Made by a program: the position numbers and the translations under genes. Under the pieces are notes generated by a model that was given only the letters and a program-made list of their open reading frames with translations, made no database searches and was not told where the DNA came from. Shown here one piece after another: positions 6,805 to 12,599 of a stretch of 12,599 nucleotides of DNA (the first letter of the stretch is position 1; every line of letters begins with the position of its first letter). The stretch spans positions 1 to 12,599 of the forward strand of contig CAKUOX010000065.1 in assembly GCA_934670175.1 (NCBI GenBank). Direction: 5' to 3'. The DNA comes from an uncultured Clostridia bacterium (lineage in GTDB: Bacteria; Bacillota; Clostridia; Christensenellales; Aristaeellaceae).

Positions 6805-7674
6805 ATGGCATACGATCGGGATGACAACCGCGAGCTGCGACAGCTGCAGCTGGTGGAGCTGGACATCATGGCGCTGTTTAAGCGCATATGTGAAAAGCAT
6901 CAGCTGCGCTATTTCATGGTGGGCGGCACGATGCTGGGTGCGATCCGCCACAAGGGCTTCATCCCCTGGGACGATGATATGGACGTGGGCATGCCGCGTC
7001 CGGACTATGAAAAATTCATCCAGCTTGCGCCCGCAGAGCTGCCCGAGGGCTACGATTTTCTGAATTACAAGCTGCATCCCAGCTACAACCGCTATTTCAG
7101 CCGCCTGGTAGATACCCGCGTTTCGGTATACAACGCTTCGAACAGCCGCACGATCGTAGAGCACGCATGGCTGGACATCTTTCCGCTGGACGGCATGCCC
7201 TCCGGAAGGCTGCGGCAGAAGGTGCATTTCTGGCGCGTGACGGCGCGGCGCTTCCTGTACCGCGCATCCTGCTTCAGCGAGCTGGCGAACCTGAACCGCC
7301 CCGGGCGGCCGCTGTACCTGCGGATTATCATCAAATTTCTGGCAGTCACGCACCTTGGCGAGGGACTGGATACCCATAGAATGATGCGCGCCATGGAAAA
7401 GCAGCTGCTGAAATACGACTACGACGCCTCCGACTACTATGTCAGCATGGTGGGCGCGTACATGCAGCGCGAGATCGTGGATAAAAAGCTGCTGGGCGCG
7501 CTGCCCGAGTATCCGTTTGAAACGCTGATGCTGCGCGGCGCGGCGGATTACGACGGCTTTCTGCGCCACTTTTACGGCGATTACATGACGCCGCCCAGCG
7601 ACGCCGACAAGGACAAGCACAATATCGAAAAGATCGAATACAGCGATGGATTTTCGACGCGCTCCCCTGAATGA
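6805..7674 (+). CDS. LicD-family phosphotransferase
   Basis: A 289-residue protein of the LicD/fukutin-related family (PF04991), which has a nucleotidyltransferase-like fold and transfers phospho-groups (phosphocholine in pneumococcus, other phospho-alcohols or phospho-sugars elsewhere) onto glycans. The N-terminal core is textbook: YFMVGGTMLGAIRHKG at 36-51, with the Gly-Gly-Thr at 40-42, then IPWDDDMDVGMPR with metal-binding acidic residues at 56-60. DIFPLDG follows further on. The chosen ATG has GGAGG at 6795-6799, 5 nt upstream. An in-frame ATG at 6685 lies inside the preceding gene and would add a non-family extension, so it was not used. The gene is co-transcribed with the sugar transferase. 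There is no choline uptake or activation gene in the window, so phosphocholine specificity should not be assumed. Confidence 0.95.
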   Translation: MAYDRDDNRELRQLQLVELDIMALFKRICEKHQLRYFMVGGTMLGAIRHKGFIPWDDDMDVGMPRPDYEKFIQLAPAELPEGYDFLNYKLHPSYNRYFSRLVDTRVSVYNASNSRTIVEHAWLDIFPLDGMPSGRLRQKVHFWRVTARRFLYRASCFSELANLNRPGRPLYLRIIIKFLAVTHLGEGLDTHRMMRAMEKQLLKYDYDASDYYVSMVGAYMQREIVDKKLLGALPEYPFETLMLRGAADYDGFLRHFYGDYMTPPSDADKDKHNIEKIEYSDGFSTRSPE

Positions 7675-7675
7675 G

Positions 7676-7722
7676 GCCCGCCGAAGGCGCGAAGCTTCTG
7701 CCTTTGCCAATTCCTGTACTCC
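7676..7722. repeat. Degraded single copy of the 72-bp repeat
   Basis: Directly after the licD-like stop codon the sequence resembles the second half of the repeat unit at 44-312, in the same orientation. It has the shared GCCCGCCGA, a GCGAAG/CTTTGC stem (7689-7694/7702-7707, one G-T wobble) in place of GCAAAGC/GCTTTGC, and then CCAATTCCTGT against TAATTCCTGT. A few indels separate them. This indicates a dispersed intergenic repeat family, not a purely local duplication. Confidence 0.65.
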
Positions 7723-7732
7723 AATAAAGCTC

Positions 7733-7762
7733 GGGAGCAGTGCGACCATGCGCACTGCTCCC
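7733..7762. terminator. 12-bp stem between convergent genes, probable bidirectional terminator
   Basis: Arms GGGAGCAGTGCG (7733-7744) and CGCACTGCTCCC (7751-7762) pair perfectly around a 6-nt loop. The stem lies between the end of the LicD gene (+) and the end of trmO (-). On the minus strand it is followed by GAGCTTTATT, a modest T-rich tail. On the plus strand the tail is poor, so efficiency there is uncertain. Confidence 0.75.
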
Positions 7763-7800
7763 TCTGATTACCGGCGCCCCTCGAGGAAATGCGTCGGCCA

Positions 7801-8520
7801 TTATTGAAGCACGTCCTGCACCGTCAGGCAGCCGCCGTCCACACAGAAGCGCAGTTCTACGCCGGCGAAGGGAAAACCGTATATGCGCCCGGGGTCTCTC
7901 TGGTAAGCGGGACGCGGATCCTGGCTGAGCACCTCGATGAGCGCCGCGCGCTTTTCCTGCGGTATGCGCGTCAGGAGCGCCTCCGGAAATACCACCTCCA
8001 GCGTGTGGCACGCCGCAGGGCCGCTGAAGCCCTCAGCCGCGTCCGGATGCAGGTCGGAGCCGGGAATGTAGGGCTTGATATCCAGTATCGGCGTGCCATC
8101 CATAAGGTCTGCGCCGGAAATGTGCAGCACCGTGCCGAGCCCGGGCAGCTTTTCCACACCATCCAGCTTCACCGAGGACAGCCCCACGGGATTTGGCCGG
8201 AAGGGCGAACGCGTAGCGAACACGCCCATGCGCACGTTGCCGCCCAGCCGCGGCGGGCGCACCGTGGGCGACCAGCCTGCGCCCACATTTTCGGAAAACA
8301 CCCAGATCAGCCAGAGATGCGAAAACTGCTCAATGCCGCGCAGCGCGTTTTCATCGCGATACGCCGGCTCAAACACCAGCGTGGCCATCAGGCCGGCCGC
8401 CAGGCCGCTCTGGCGCGGAATGCCGAATTTGGTTGGAAAATCGCTTCTGACCCGCGCGATCACGTTCATCTGTATGGATTCCGCCAAGGCGATACCCCCC
8501 TGTCCGTTCAAAATTGCCAT
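7801..8520 (-). CDS. trmO: tRNA (adenine37-N6)-methyltransferase TrmO (TsaA/YaeB family)
   Basis: A 239-residue protein of the TrmO family, which uses S-adenosylmethionine to N6-methylate t6A37 in the anticodon loop of some tRNAs (tRNA-Thr in E. coli). Family signatures run in order: IARVRSDFPTKFGIPRQ at the N-terminus, IEQFSHLWLIWVF, then TRSPFRPNPVGLSSVKL, ILDIKPYIPGSD, and the C-terminal DPRPAYQ and YGFPFAGVELRF. It contains both the beta-barrel core and the C-terminal domain; length is close to E. coli TrmO (about 235). The initiation site is unsettled. The coordinates use the first ATG at 8520, whose AGAGGA abuts the start codon and is too close to work well. A TTG at 8487 has AGGGGGG (8501-8495) 7 nt upstream and gives an N-terminus matching E. 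coli TrmO in length. I see no clear promoter of its own; the upstream gene ends in a strong terminator. Confidence 0.95.
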   Translation of the reverse strand: MAILNGQGGIALAESIQMNVIARVRSDFPTKFGIPRQSGLAAGLMATLVFEPAYRDENALRGIEQFSHLWLIWVFSENVGAGWSPTVRPPRLGGNVRMGVFATRSPFRPNPVGLSSVKLDGVEKLPGLGTVLHISGADLMDGTPILDIKPYIPGSDLHPDAAEGFSGPAACHTLEVVFPEALLTRIPQEKRAALIEVLSQDPRPAYQRDPGRIYGFPFAGVELRFCVDGGCLTVQDVLQ

Positions 8521-8533
8521 TCCTCTTTTGCAT

Positions 8534-8570
8534 GGGCTGGCAGCCCGCAGAGGCTCGATTTTGCCGAGCC
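8534..8570 (-). other. Two short hairpins in the trmO leader
   Basis: GGCTCG/CGAGCC (8552-8557/8565-8570, 7-nt loop) and GGGCT/AGCCC (8534-8538/8542-8546, 3-nt loop) lie in the 59 nt between the upstream terminator and the trmO ATG. They could influence readthrough or translation, or be chance in GC-rich DNA. No known riboswitch was recognised. Confidence 0.35.
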
Positions 8571-8579
8571 ACGTTCATT

Positions 8580-8613
8580 AAAAATGGCATGCCCCATTTC
8601 GCATGCCATTTTT
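8580..8613 (-). terminator. Intrinsic terminator after the small membrane-protein gene
   Basis: A perfect 12-bp stem has an A5 tract on one side and a T5 tract on the other: TGGCATG at 8585-8591 pairs with CATGCCA at 8602-8608 and the A/T tracts extend it. The loop is 10 nt (8592-8601). On the minus strand it begins 21 nt after the stop of the 8635-8943 gene and ends in a T-run. The symmetric A/T tails make it potentially bidirectional. Confidence 0.87.
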
Positions 8614-8634
8614 GATATACCCTTTGCCGCCCTT

Positions 8635-8943
8635 CTACTTGAACAGCACGAAATACAGCACCAGCGCAGCCACGGCGCACACGCAGACGATAATGCCCAC
8701 GATCATGCCCGACAGGGCGTACTCATCGCCGAACTGCGCGTTTTGCACGATCTCACTGCGGGCGATGCCGGTCATCGTGAGCCCGATGGCAGCGCATACC
8801 AGCGCCACGATGCCGCTGATCGCACCTACCGTGGACGAGAGAAACACGCCGCAAATACACAGCGCGGCGAACACCGTGAGCGCAAAGGAAATCAGCGACA
8901 GCGTAAAGCCCGCCAGCGCGAGATAATTCATTTTCGAGTGCAT
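8635..8943 (-). CDS. Small DUF4190-like membrane protein
   Basis: A 102-residue, very hydrophobic protein with about three membrane segments: roughly 6-30, 34-62, and 77-100. The pattern LALAGFTLSLISF, then a GAISGIVALVCAAIGLTMTGIAR block, then a short polar loop (SEIVQNAQFGDEY) and ALSGMIVGIIV is the layout of DUF4190-type proteins, in which two similar Gly-rich helical blocks flank a polar loop. I cannot assign a function. The start is the ATG at 8943 with AGGGG about 7 nt upstream and a stronger AGGAGG about 12 nt upstream; a second ATG four codons on (8931) is possible. The gene has its own promoter (8992-9020) and terminator (8580-8613), so it is a single-gene unit. It is not typically part of addA or trmO operons. 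Confidence 0.8.
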   Translation of the reverse strand: MHSKMNYLALAGFTLSLISFALTVFAALCICGVFLSSTVGAISGIVALVCAAIGLTMTGIARSEIVQNAQFGDEYALSGMIVGIIVCVCAVAALVLYFVLFK

Positions 8944-8991
8944 ATTTTTCCCCTGCCTCCTGTTCCGCTGAATATTTAACTTCTATAATAT

Positions 8992-9020
8992 ACTATAAAC
9001 CGCGGCGCACGTCTTGTCCA
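8992..9020 (-). promoter_or_regulatory. Sigma-A-like promoter for the small membrane-protein gene
   Basis: Read on the minus strand, TGGACA (9020-9015, five of six) and TATAGT (8997-8992, five of six) are spaced by exactly 17 bp. It lies in the gap after the addA stop (9056). The expected transcript starts near 8985, leaving a leader of about 40 nt before the ATG at 8943. The -10 region sits in an AT-rich patch unlike its surroundings. Confidence 0.8.
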
Positions 9021-9055
9021 GCAAAATCGTGTGAAATGTGCCGCTAATTTTTCGG

Positions 9056-12000
9056 TCAATCCGCATCCGCGTCGCCGGAGATGGAGATTTCCTCGCCGCC
9101 GAGCAGCAGACACAGCCGAATATCAGCCACAGGCAGTCCGGTGATGCGCTCCAGCGCCAGCGCATAGAGCCGCAGCTGGCTGCGGTAGCGCGCCGTGAGC
9201 GCCTCTGCGTCGGTATTCCGGTCGGTCTTGTAATCCAGCAGCACCCATTTGCCGTTTTCCACAAAGCAGCAGTCTATTGCGCCCTGCACCAGAATCTCGC
9301 GCTCGGCCTGCGCGCCCTGTTCCTCCGGCAGCAGCGCTTCGGACATGCGCATCATCACGTTGAACGGCCATTCGCGCCGGACGGTATCCGCCGCCAGCAG
9401 CCGCCTGCCCGTATCGCCGCAGCAGAAGCGCGCGATGGCGGCGGGCGAAACGGCGGCGCGCTGCGCCTCCTCCATGCGTCCTCCGGCAGCAAATGCGTCA
9501 AGCTGATCGGCGATCGCGCGCGTGCAATCGCGCACGCCCAGCGCCCGCAGCGGTGCAAGCTCCAGCAGCTGCATCGCCCGATGGTAGGCCGTGCCGCGCT
9601 CCGTACCGGTCATGCGCGCGGGCGTCTCCGCCATAAACGACGGGCGTTCGATCATTTCCTCGGCTGCTTCCGGCCCCTGCAGCTCGCGCAGCAGACCGGT
9701 CACGGTGAGCTTCAGCGGCTCGCGCGCGGCCTCTGCGTCCGGATAGCGCCACGCCAGGGCGCGCAGCAGCGCATCGTCCTCGGCGGCGGGCGGCGTATCC
9801 AGCAGGTCATCGGCCTCCGCGTCATCCCTGCTGAGGTTCAGATAATCCGCCGCGCGATGCACCTCCACGCTGCACAGTCCCTCGGGCGCATTTTCAAGCG
9901 CGGGCATAATCACGTCCAGGTAGCTGGTCGCCGCGCCGGGCGTTTCCAGCATGGCGCGCCAGCGCAGCTGCGCCTTTTCGTATTCGCGAATACTGCCCAC
10001 CAGCTCCAGCCTGTCGCGCGCACGGGTCAGCAGCACATAGAGCACGCGCAGCTCCTCGGCGCTTTCCTCGCGGTGAACGCGCTCGGCGATCGCCAGCTGC
10101 GGCAGCGTTTTGCGCCGTGAGCGCAGCGTCGGGTCGCAATACAGGCAGCCCAGCCCCAGCTCGCGGTGCGCCGTCAGCGGCGCTGTCATGCTGCGCACAT
10201 TGTAGCGGCGGCTGAGCATCGCGCCGAATACCACCGGAAATTCCAGTCCCTTGCTCTTGTGCGCGGTCATCAGGCGCACGGCGTCCTCGCTGTCCGCCAG
10301 CGCGGGCGCATCGTCGCCGTCGCCGCGGGCGCGCAGCTTCTCGCAGTGCTTCAGGAAGCGGGTCAGCGCGCCGGAAACATTCTGGTCGAAGCGATCCGCG
10401 TTCAGGCACAGCTGGTCAAGGTTGCCCTGCCGCTGTGCGCCGCCGGGCAGCGCGCCCGCGCAGTCGTACAGCCCGCTCTCGTTCACCACGCGGCGGCAAA
10501 GCTGCCCCAGGCCGAGGCTCATCGACAGCAGATACCACGCATCAAGCTGCTCAAAGAAGGCGCGCAGCCGTCCGGCAAGCTCGCCCTCACCCGCAGCGCG
10601 CGCCATGCAGGCGTCTACAAACGGCGTATCGGGGCAGGCAATGCGTATCTGCGCCAGCTCCTCCGCGGTGAAATTCTGCATCGGCGAACGGAGCGCACCG
10701 ATCAGCTCCACGTCGCTGCGGCGGTTGACCGTGAGCCTGAGCAGCGAAAGCGCCAGCGTAATCTCCACGCTGTCAAAATACCCCTCCGTGCCCTCGGCGA
10801 AGGCGGGAATGCCCGCCTGCGTGAGCACCGCCGCCATGCGCCCGAGCACGCCGCGCCGCGTGCGGGTGAGCACGGCAAAGTCGCGATAGCGCAGCGTGGG
10901 TTCCGCCTCCATCAGCGCGCGTATGCGCGCGGCGATCAGCGCAGCCTCGCGCTCGCACGCCTTCATTTCGGCGGCCTCCTCGTCGGTCTCCGCGTCCGGC
11001 GCTTCGATCAGATGTATCAGCACTTCGCCGCCGGTCAGCGCCTGATTGCCATGGTTGAGCTGGGCGCGCGCATCGTACTCGATCTCGCTGTCCCCGCCGC
11101 ACATCGCGCGCCTGAACACATGATTGACGAAATTCAATATGCCCGGCCGCGAACGAAAATTCATCGTCAGCGGCAGCAGCATGCCGCCATCGCCCGCAGC
11201 GTAGCGGGCGTATTTATCCAAAAACAGCGACGGCTCGGCCTGGCGAAAGCGATAGATGGATTGCTTCACATCGCCCACCATAAAGCGGTTGTCCGCGCGC
11301 GCGAGCTGCGACACCAGCGCCTCCTGCACATCCGAGGTGTCCTGATATTCATCCACGAATACAAAATCGTACTGCGCGCGCATTTCCTGCGCCACGGCCT
11401 CATTGCGCAGCGCCTCCAGCGTGCGATGCTCCAAGTCGGTATAGCTCAGCGCCGCCAGCTCCGCCTTGCGCGCCGCACACTTTTCGCGCGCCGCCAGCGC
11501 GATCTGCGCCAGCCGCCTCAGCTGCGGGCGCAGCGCCTCGACATCCCGCAGGGCGACGGCGATGTCCACATCCCGCAGCACCGCCTTCTCCAGCGCGCCC
11601 TTCGCGTCTCCGCGCAGCTTTTTCACCTCGTCGCCCATCGCCATGCCGCGCACGCGCGCGGGCGTAGCCTGCTTAAAACTCAAAATGGCGCTGCGCAGCG
11701 CCTCGAGATCCTGTATCGCCGTCATGGTCTCCAGCGCGTCCACATCCTGCAAAAGCGCGGCGACGCAGTTATCCGGCGCGTCCGGACAGTCCACCGCCTG
11801 CCGCGTGAGCAGCAGCGCGCGCTCGATACAGCGGTGTGCGCCGCGGCGCAGTTCATCCAGCCAGCGCGCGGGCAGATCGTCGCTATCCAGCACCGCATCG
11901 AGCCACGCCTGCGGATCGGGGCGCTCGTCCAGCACCTCGAGCAGCGCCTGCGCCATTGTCGCCACGCCTTTTGGGCCGCGCCCGTAATCCAGCTCCAGCA

Positions 12001-12445
12001 GCGCCGCATCTGAAGCCTGATACGCCTCCTCCAGCGCTTCGGCCAGCGCCTCGTCCATCAGCCTGTGCGTCTCCGCGCCGTCCAGCACACGAAACGCCGG
12101 ATCCACGCCCGCCGCCTCGAAGTGGGCGCGCAGAAATTCCGCGCAGAAGCCGTGCAGCGTAGAAATCGACGCGCGCTCCAGCAGCAGCTGGCTGCGGCGG
12201 CAACGATCGTCTCCCTCGGCGGCGCGCCTGCCAAGCTCGCGCGCGAGCTTGGCGCGCATGTCCGCCGCCGCCGCGCGCGTGAAGGTCACGATCAGCAGCC
12301 GGTCAATCTCCGTTTCGCCGCCGGTGATCAGCGCCAGCACGCGCGCCACCAGCACCGTGGTCTTTCCCGAGCCCGCCGCCGCGCTGAGCAGGATGTTATT
12401 CCCCCGCGCCTCAATGGCCAACCGTTGCTCCTGCGTCCAGTCCAT
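9056..12445 (-). CDS. addA: ATP-dependent helicase/nuclease subunit A (AddA)
   Basis: A 1129-residue UvrD/Rep-type superfamily 1A helicase fused to a C-terminal RecB-family nuclease. With AddB it processes double-strand DNA ends for homologous recombination. Helicase motifs in order: Q-motif WTQEQ (3-7); Walker A AAAGSGKT (22-29); Ia IVTFTRAAAADM; STLHGFC; DEXX box VFVDEYQDTSD; motif III VGDVKQSIYRFRQAEP; IV MNFRSRPGILNFVN; V VRLMTAHKSKGLEFPVV; VI RVLYVLLTRARDRL. The nuclease keeps its likely metal and catalytic residues: His in GTAYHRAMQLLE, Asp1058 in GAID, Asp1071 and Lys1073 in LLDYKTDR, and Gln1090 in RSQLRLYA. It therefore looks fully active. It is somewhat shorter than B. subtilis AddA (about 1230). 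The ATG is preceded by weak GGAG-type and AAGGG-type sites. addB, normally adjacent upstream, is not present in the 154 nt available. Confidence 0.97.
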   Translation of the reverse strand: MDWTQEQRLAIEARGNNILLSAAAGSGKTTVLVARVLALITGGETEIDRLLIVTFTRAAAADMRAKLARELGRRAAEGDDRCRRSQLLLERASISTLHGFCAEFLRAHFEAAGVDPAFRVLDGAETHRLMDEALAEALEEAYQASDAALLELDYGRGPKGVATMAQALLEVLDERPDPQAWLDAVLDSDDLPARWLDELRRGAHRCIERALLLTRQAVDCPDAPDNCVAALLQDVDALETMTAIQDLEALRSAILSFKQATPARVRGMAMGDEVKKLRGDAKGALEKAVLRDVDIAVALRDVEALRPQLRRLAQIALAAREKCAARKAELAALSYTDLEHRTLEALRNEAVAQEMRAQYDFVFVDEYQDTSDVQEALVSQLARADNRFMVGDVKQSIYRFRQAEPSLFLDKYARYAAGDGGMLLPLTMNFRSRPGILNFVNHVFRRAMCGGDSEIEYDARAQLNHGNQALTGGEVLIHLIEAPDAETDEEAAEMKACEREAALIAARIRALMEAEPTLRYRDFAVLTRTRRGVLGRMAAVLTQAGIPAFAEGTEGYFDSVEITLALSLLRLTVNRRSDVELIGALRSPMQNFTAEELAQIRIACPDTPFVDACMARAAGEGELAGRLRAFFEQLDAWYLLSMSLGLGQLCRRVVNESGLYDCAGALPGGAQRQGNLDQLCLNADRFDQNVSGALTRFLKHCEKLRARGDGDDAPALADSEDAVRLMTAHKSKGLEFPVVFGAMLSRRYNVRSMTAPLTAHRELGLGCLYCDPTLRSRRKTLPQLAIAERVHREESAEELRVLYVLLTRARDRLELVGSIREYEKAQLRWRAMLETPGAATSYLDVIMPALENAPEGLCSVEVHRAADYLNLSRDDAEADDLLDTPPAAEDDALLRALAWRYPDAEAAREPLKLTVTGLLRELQGPEAAEEMIERPSFMAETPARMTGTERGTAYHRAMQLLELAPLRALGVRDCTRAIADQLDAFAAGGRMEEAQRAAVSPAAIARFCCGDTGRRLLAADTVRREWPFNVMMRMSEALLPEEQGAQAEREILVQGAIDCCFVENGKWVLLDYKTDRNTDAEALTARYRSQLRLYALALERITGLPVADIRLCLLLGGEEISISGDADAD

Positions 12446-12483
12446 GCTCCGCCCGCCCTTTTCTCAGATCATTATATATGTTC

Positions 12484-12512
12484 ATAGTAGCACAAGCCCG
12501 CAGCTTTTTCAA
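12484..12512 (-). promoter_or_regulatory. Candidate addA promoter overlapping a hairpin
   Basis: On the minus strand, TTGAAA (12512-12507, five of six) and TACTAT (12489-12484, four of six) are separated by 17 bp and lie about 40 nt upstream of the addA ATG. The -35 sits in the loop of the hairpin at 12494-12524. A second -10-like TATAAT (12476-12471) lacks a recognisable -35. Either would give addA its own transcript. Confidence 0.55.
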
Positions 12513-12524
12513 GACTGCGGGCTT
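12494..12524. terminator. 10-bp hairpin upstream of addA, possible terminator of a neighbouring gene
   Basis: Arms AAGCCCGCAG (12494-12503) and CTGCGGGCTT (12515-12524) pair perfectly around an 11-nt loop. No T-run longer than TT follows on either strand, so termination strength is doubtful. It may end a transcript entering from the right edge or be a regulatory dyad over the addA promoter. Confidence 0.5.
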
Positions 12525-12530
12525 CAGGAT

Positions 12531-12545
12531 GTTGACAAAGTCAAC
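12531..12545. promoter_or_regulatory. Perfect dyad upstream of addA, operator candidate
   Basis: GTTGAC and GTCAAC flank AAA, giving a 15-bp inverted repeat of the size bound by dimeric repressors. It does not match the Bacillus or Clostridium LexA box as I know it. It could serve addA or a gene beyond the right edge; the remaining bases to 12599 show no supported gene. Confidence 0.4.
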
Positions 12546-12599
12546 AGACTGCCAGACGCTGAAAAACCCTGCAAGACAAGGAAACGCGGGCTGCAAATG

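Noticed and set aside
7789..8979. 396-codon plus-strand frame opposite trmO and the small membrane protein
   Set aside because: It spans two genes, their terminator and leader, and its product resembles no protein family. The trmO signatures are unambiguous.
10166..12013. 615-codon plus-strand frame opposite addA
   Set aside because: It is a GC-rich shadow of addA with an Arg/Ala/His/Gln-heavy composition and no recognisable domain. AddA motifs run through the whole region on the other strand.
9056..12445. Defence-system helicase-nuclease
   Set aside because: The motif order and C-terminal nuclease match AddA throughout, and no partner genes of known defence systems are nearby.

Overview
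The window reads as chromosomal DNA of a GC-rich Bacillota, probably a Clostridia-type gut or anaerobic lineage. I infer this from strong AGGAGG-type ribosome binding sites, a BMP-type nucleoside ABC transporter, an AddA-type helicase-nuclease (the Gram-positive counterpart of RecB), a LicD protein, and the PGLTCYWQIQP variant of the sugar-1-phosphate transferase family. The placement rests on family knowledge and codon style, not on a marker gene.

Layout. Positions 1-431 hold no convincing gene. They carry about 3.7 tandem copies of a 72-bp unit, and each unit can fold into two hairpins. Positions 432-5998 (+) form a nucleoside uptake and salvage cluster: a PNP/UDP-family nucleoside phosphorylase, a BMP substrate-binding protein, a double-domain ABC ATPase and two permeases. 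The last three genes overlap and are translationally coupled. A perfect 10-bp hairpin lies between the binding protein and the ATPase. Positions 6039-7674 (+) form a two-gene unit behind a clear sigma-A-like promoter: a polyprenyl-phosphate sugar-phosphate transferase and a LicD-family phosphotransferase, probably acting on a cell-surface glycan. A degraded copy of the left-hand repeat and a 12-bp stem separate this unit from the convergent minus-strand genes.

Positions 7801-12445 (-) hold trmO (tRNA t6A37 methyltransferase), a small DUF4190-like membrane protein with its own promoter and terminator, and a complete addA with intact helicase and nuclease motifs. addB is not directly upstream of addA within the window. 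A promoter-like element and hairpins occupy 12446-12599 instead.

How the genes work together: the ABC system would import nucleosides and the phosphorylase would split them into base and ribose-1-phosphate. The phosphorylase keeps its phosphate and ribose site but has changed base-site residues, including the position of the catalytic Asp. I see no complete new multi-gene system. The most unusual items are the double-hairpin repeat with compensatory base changes and the altered phosphorylase base pocket.
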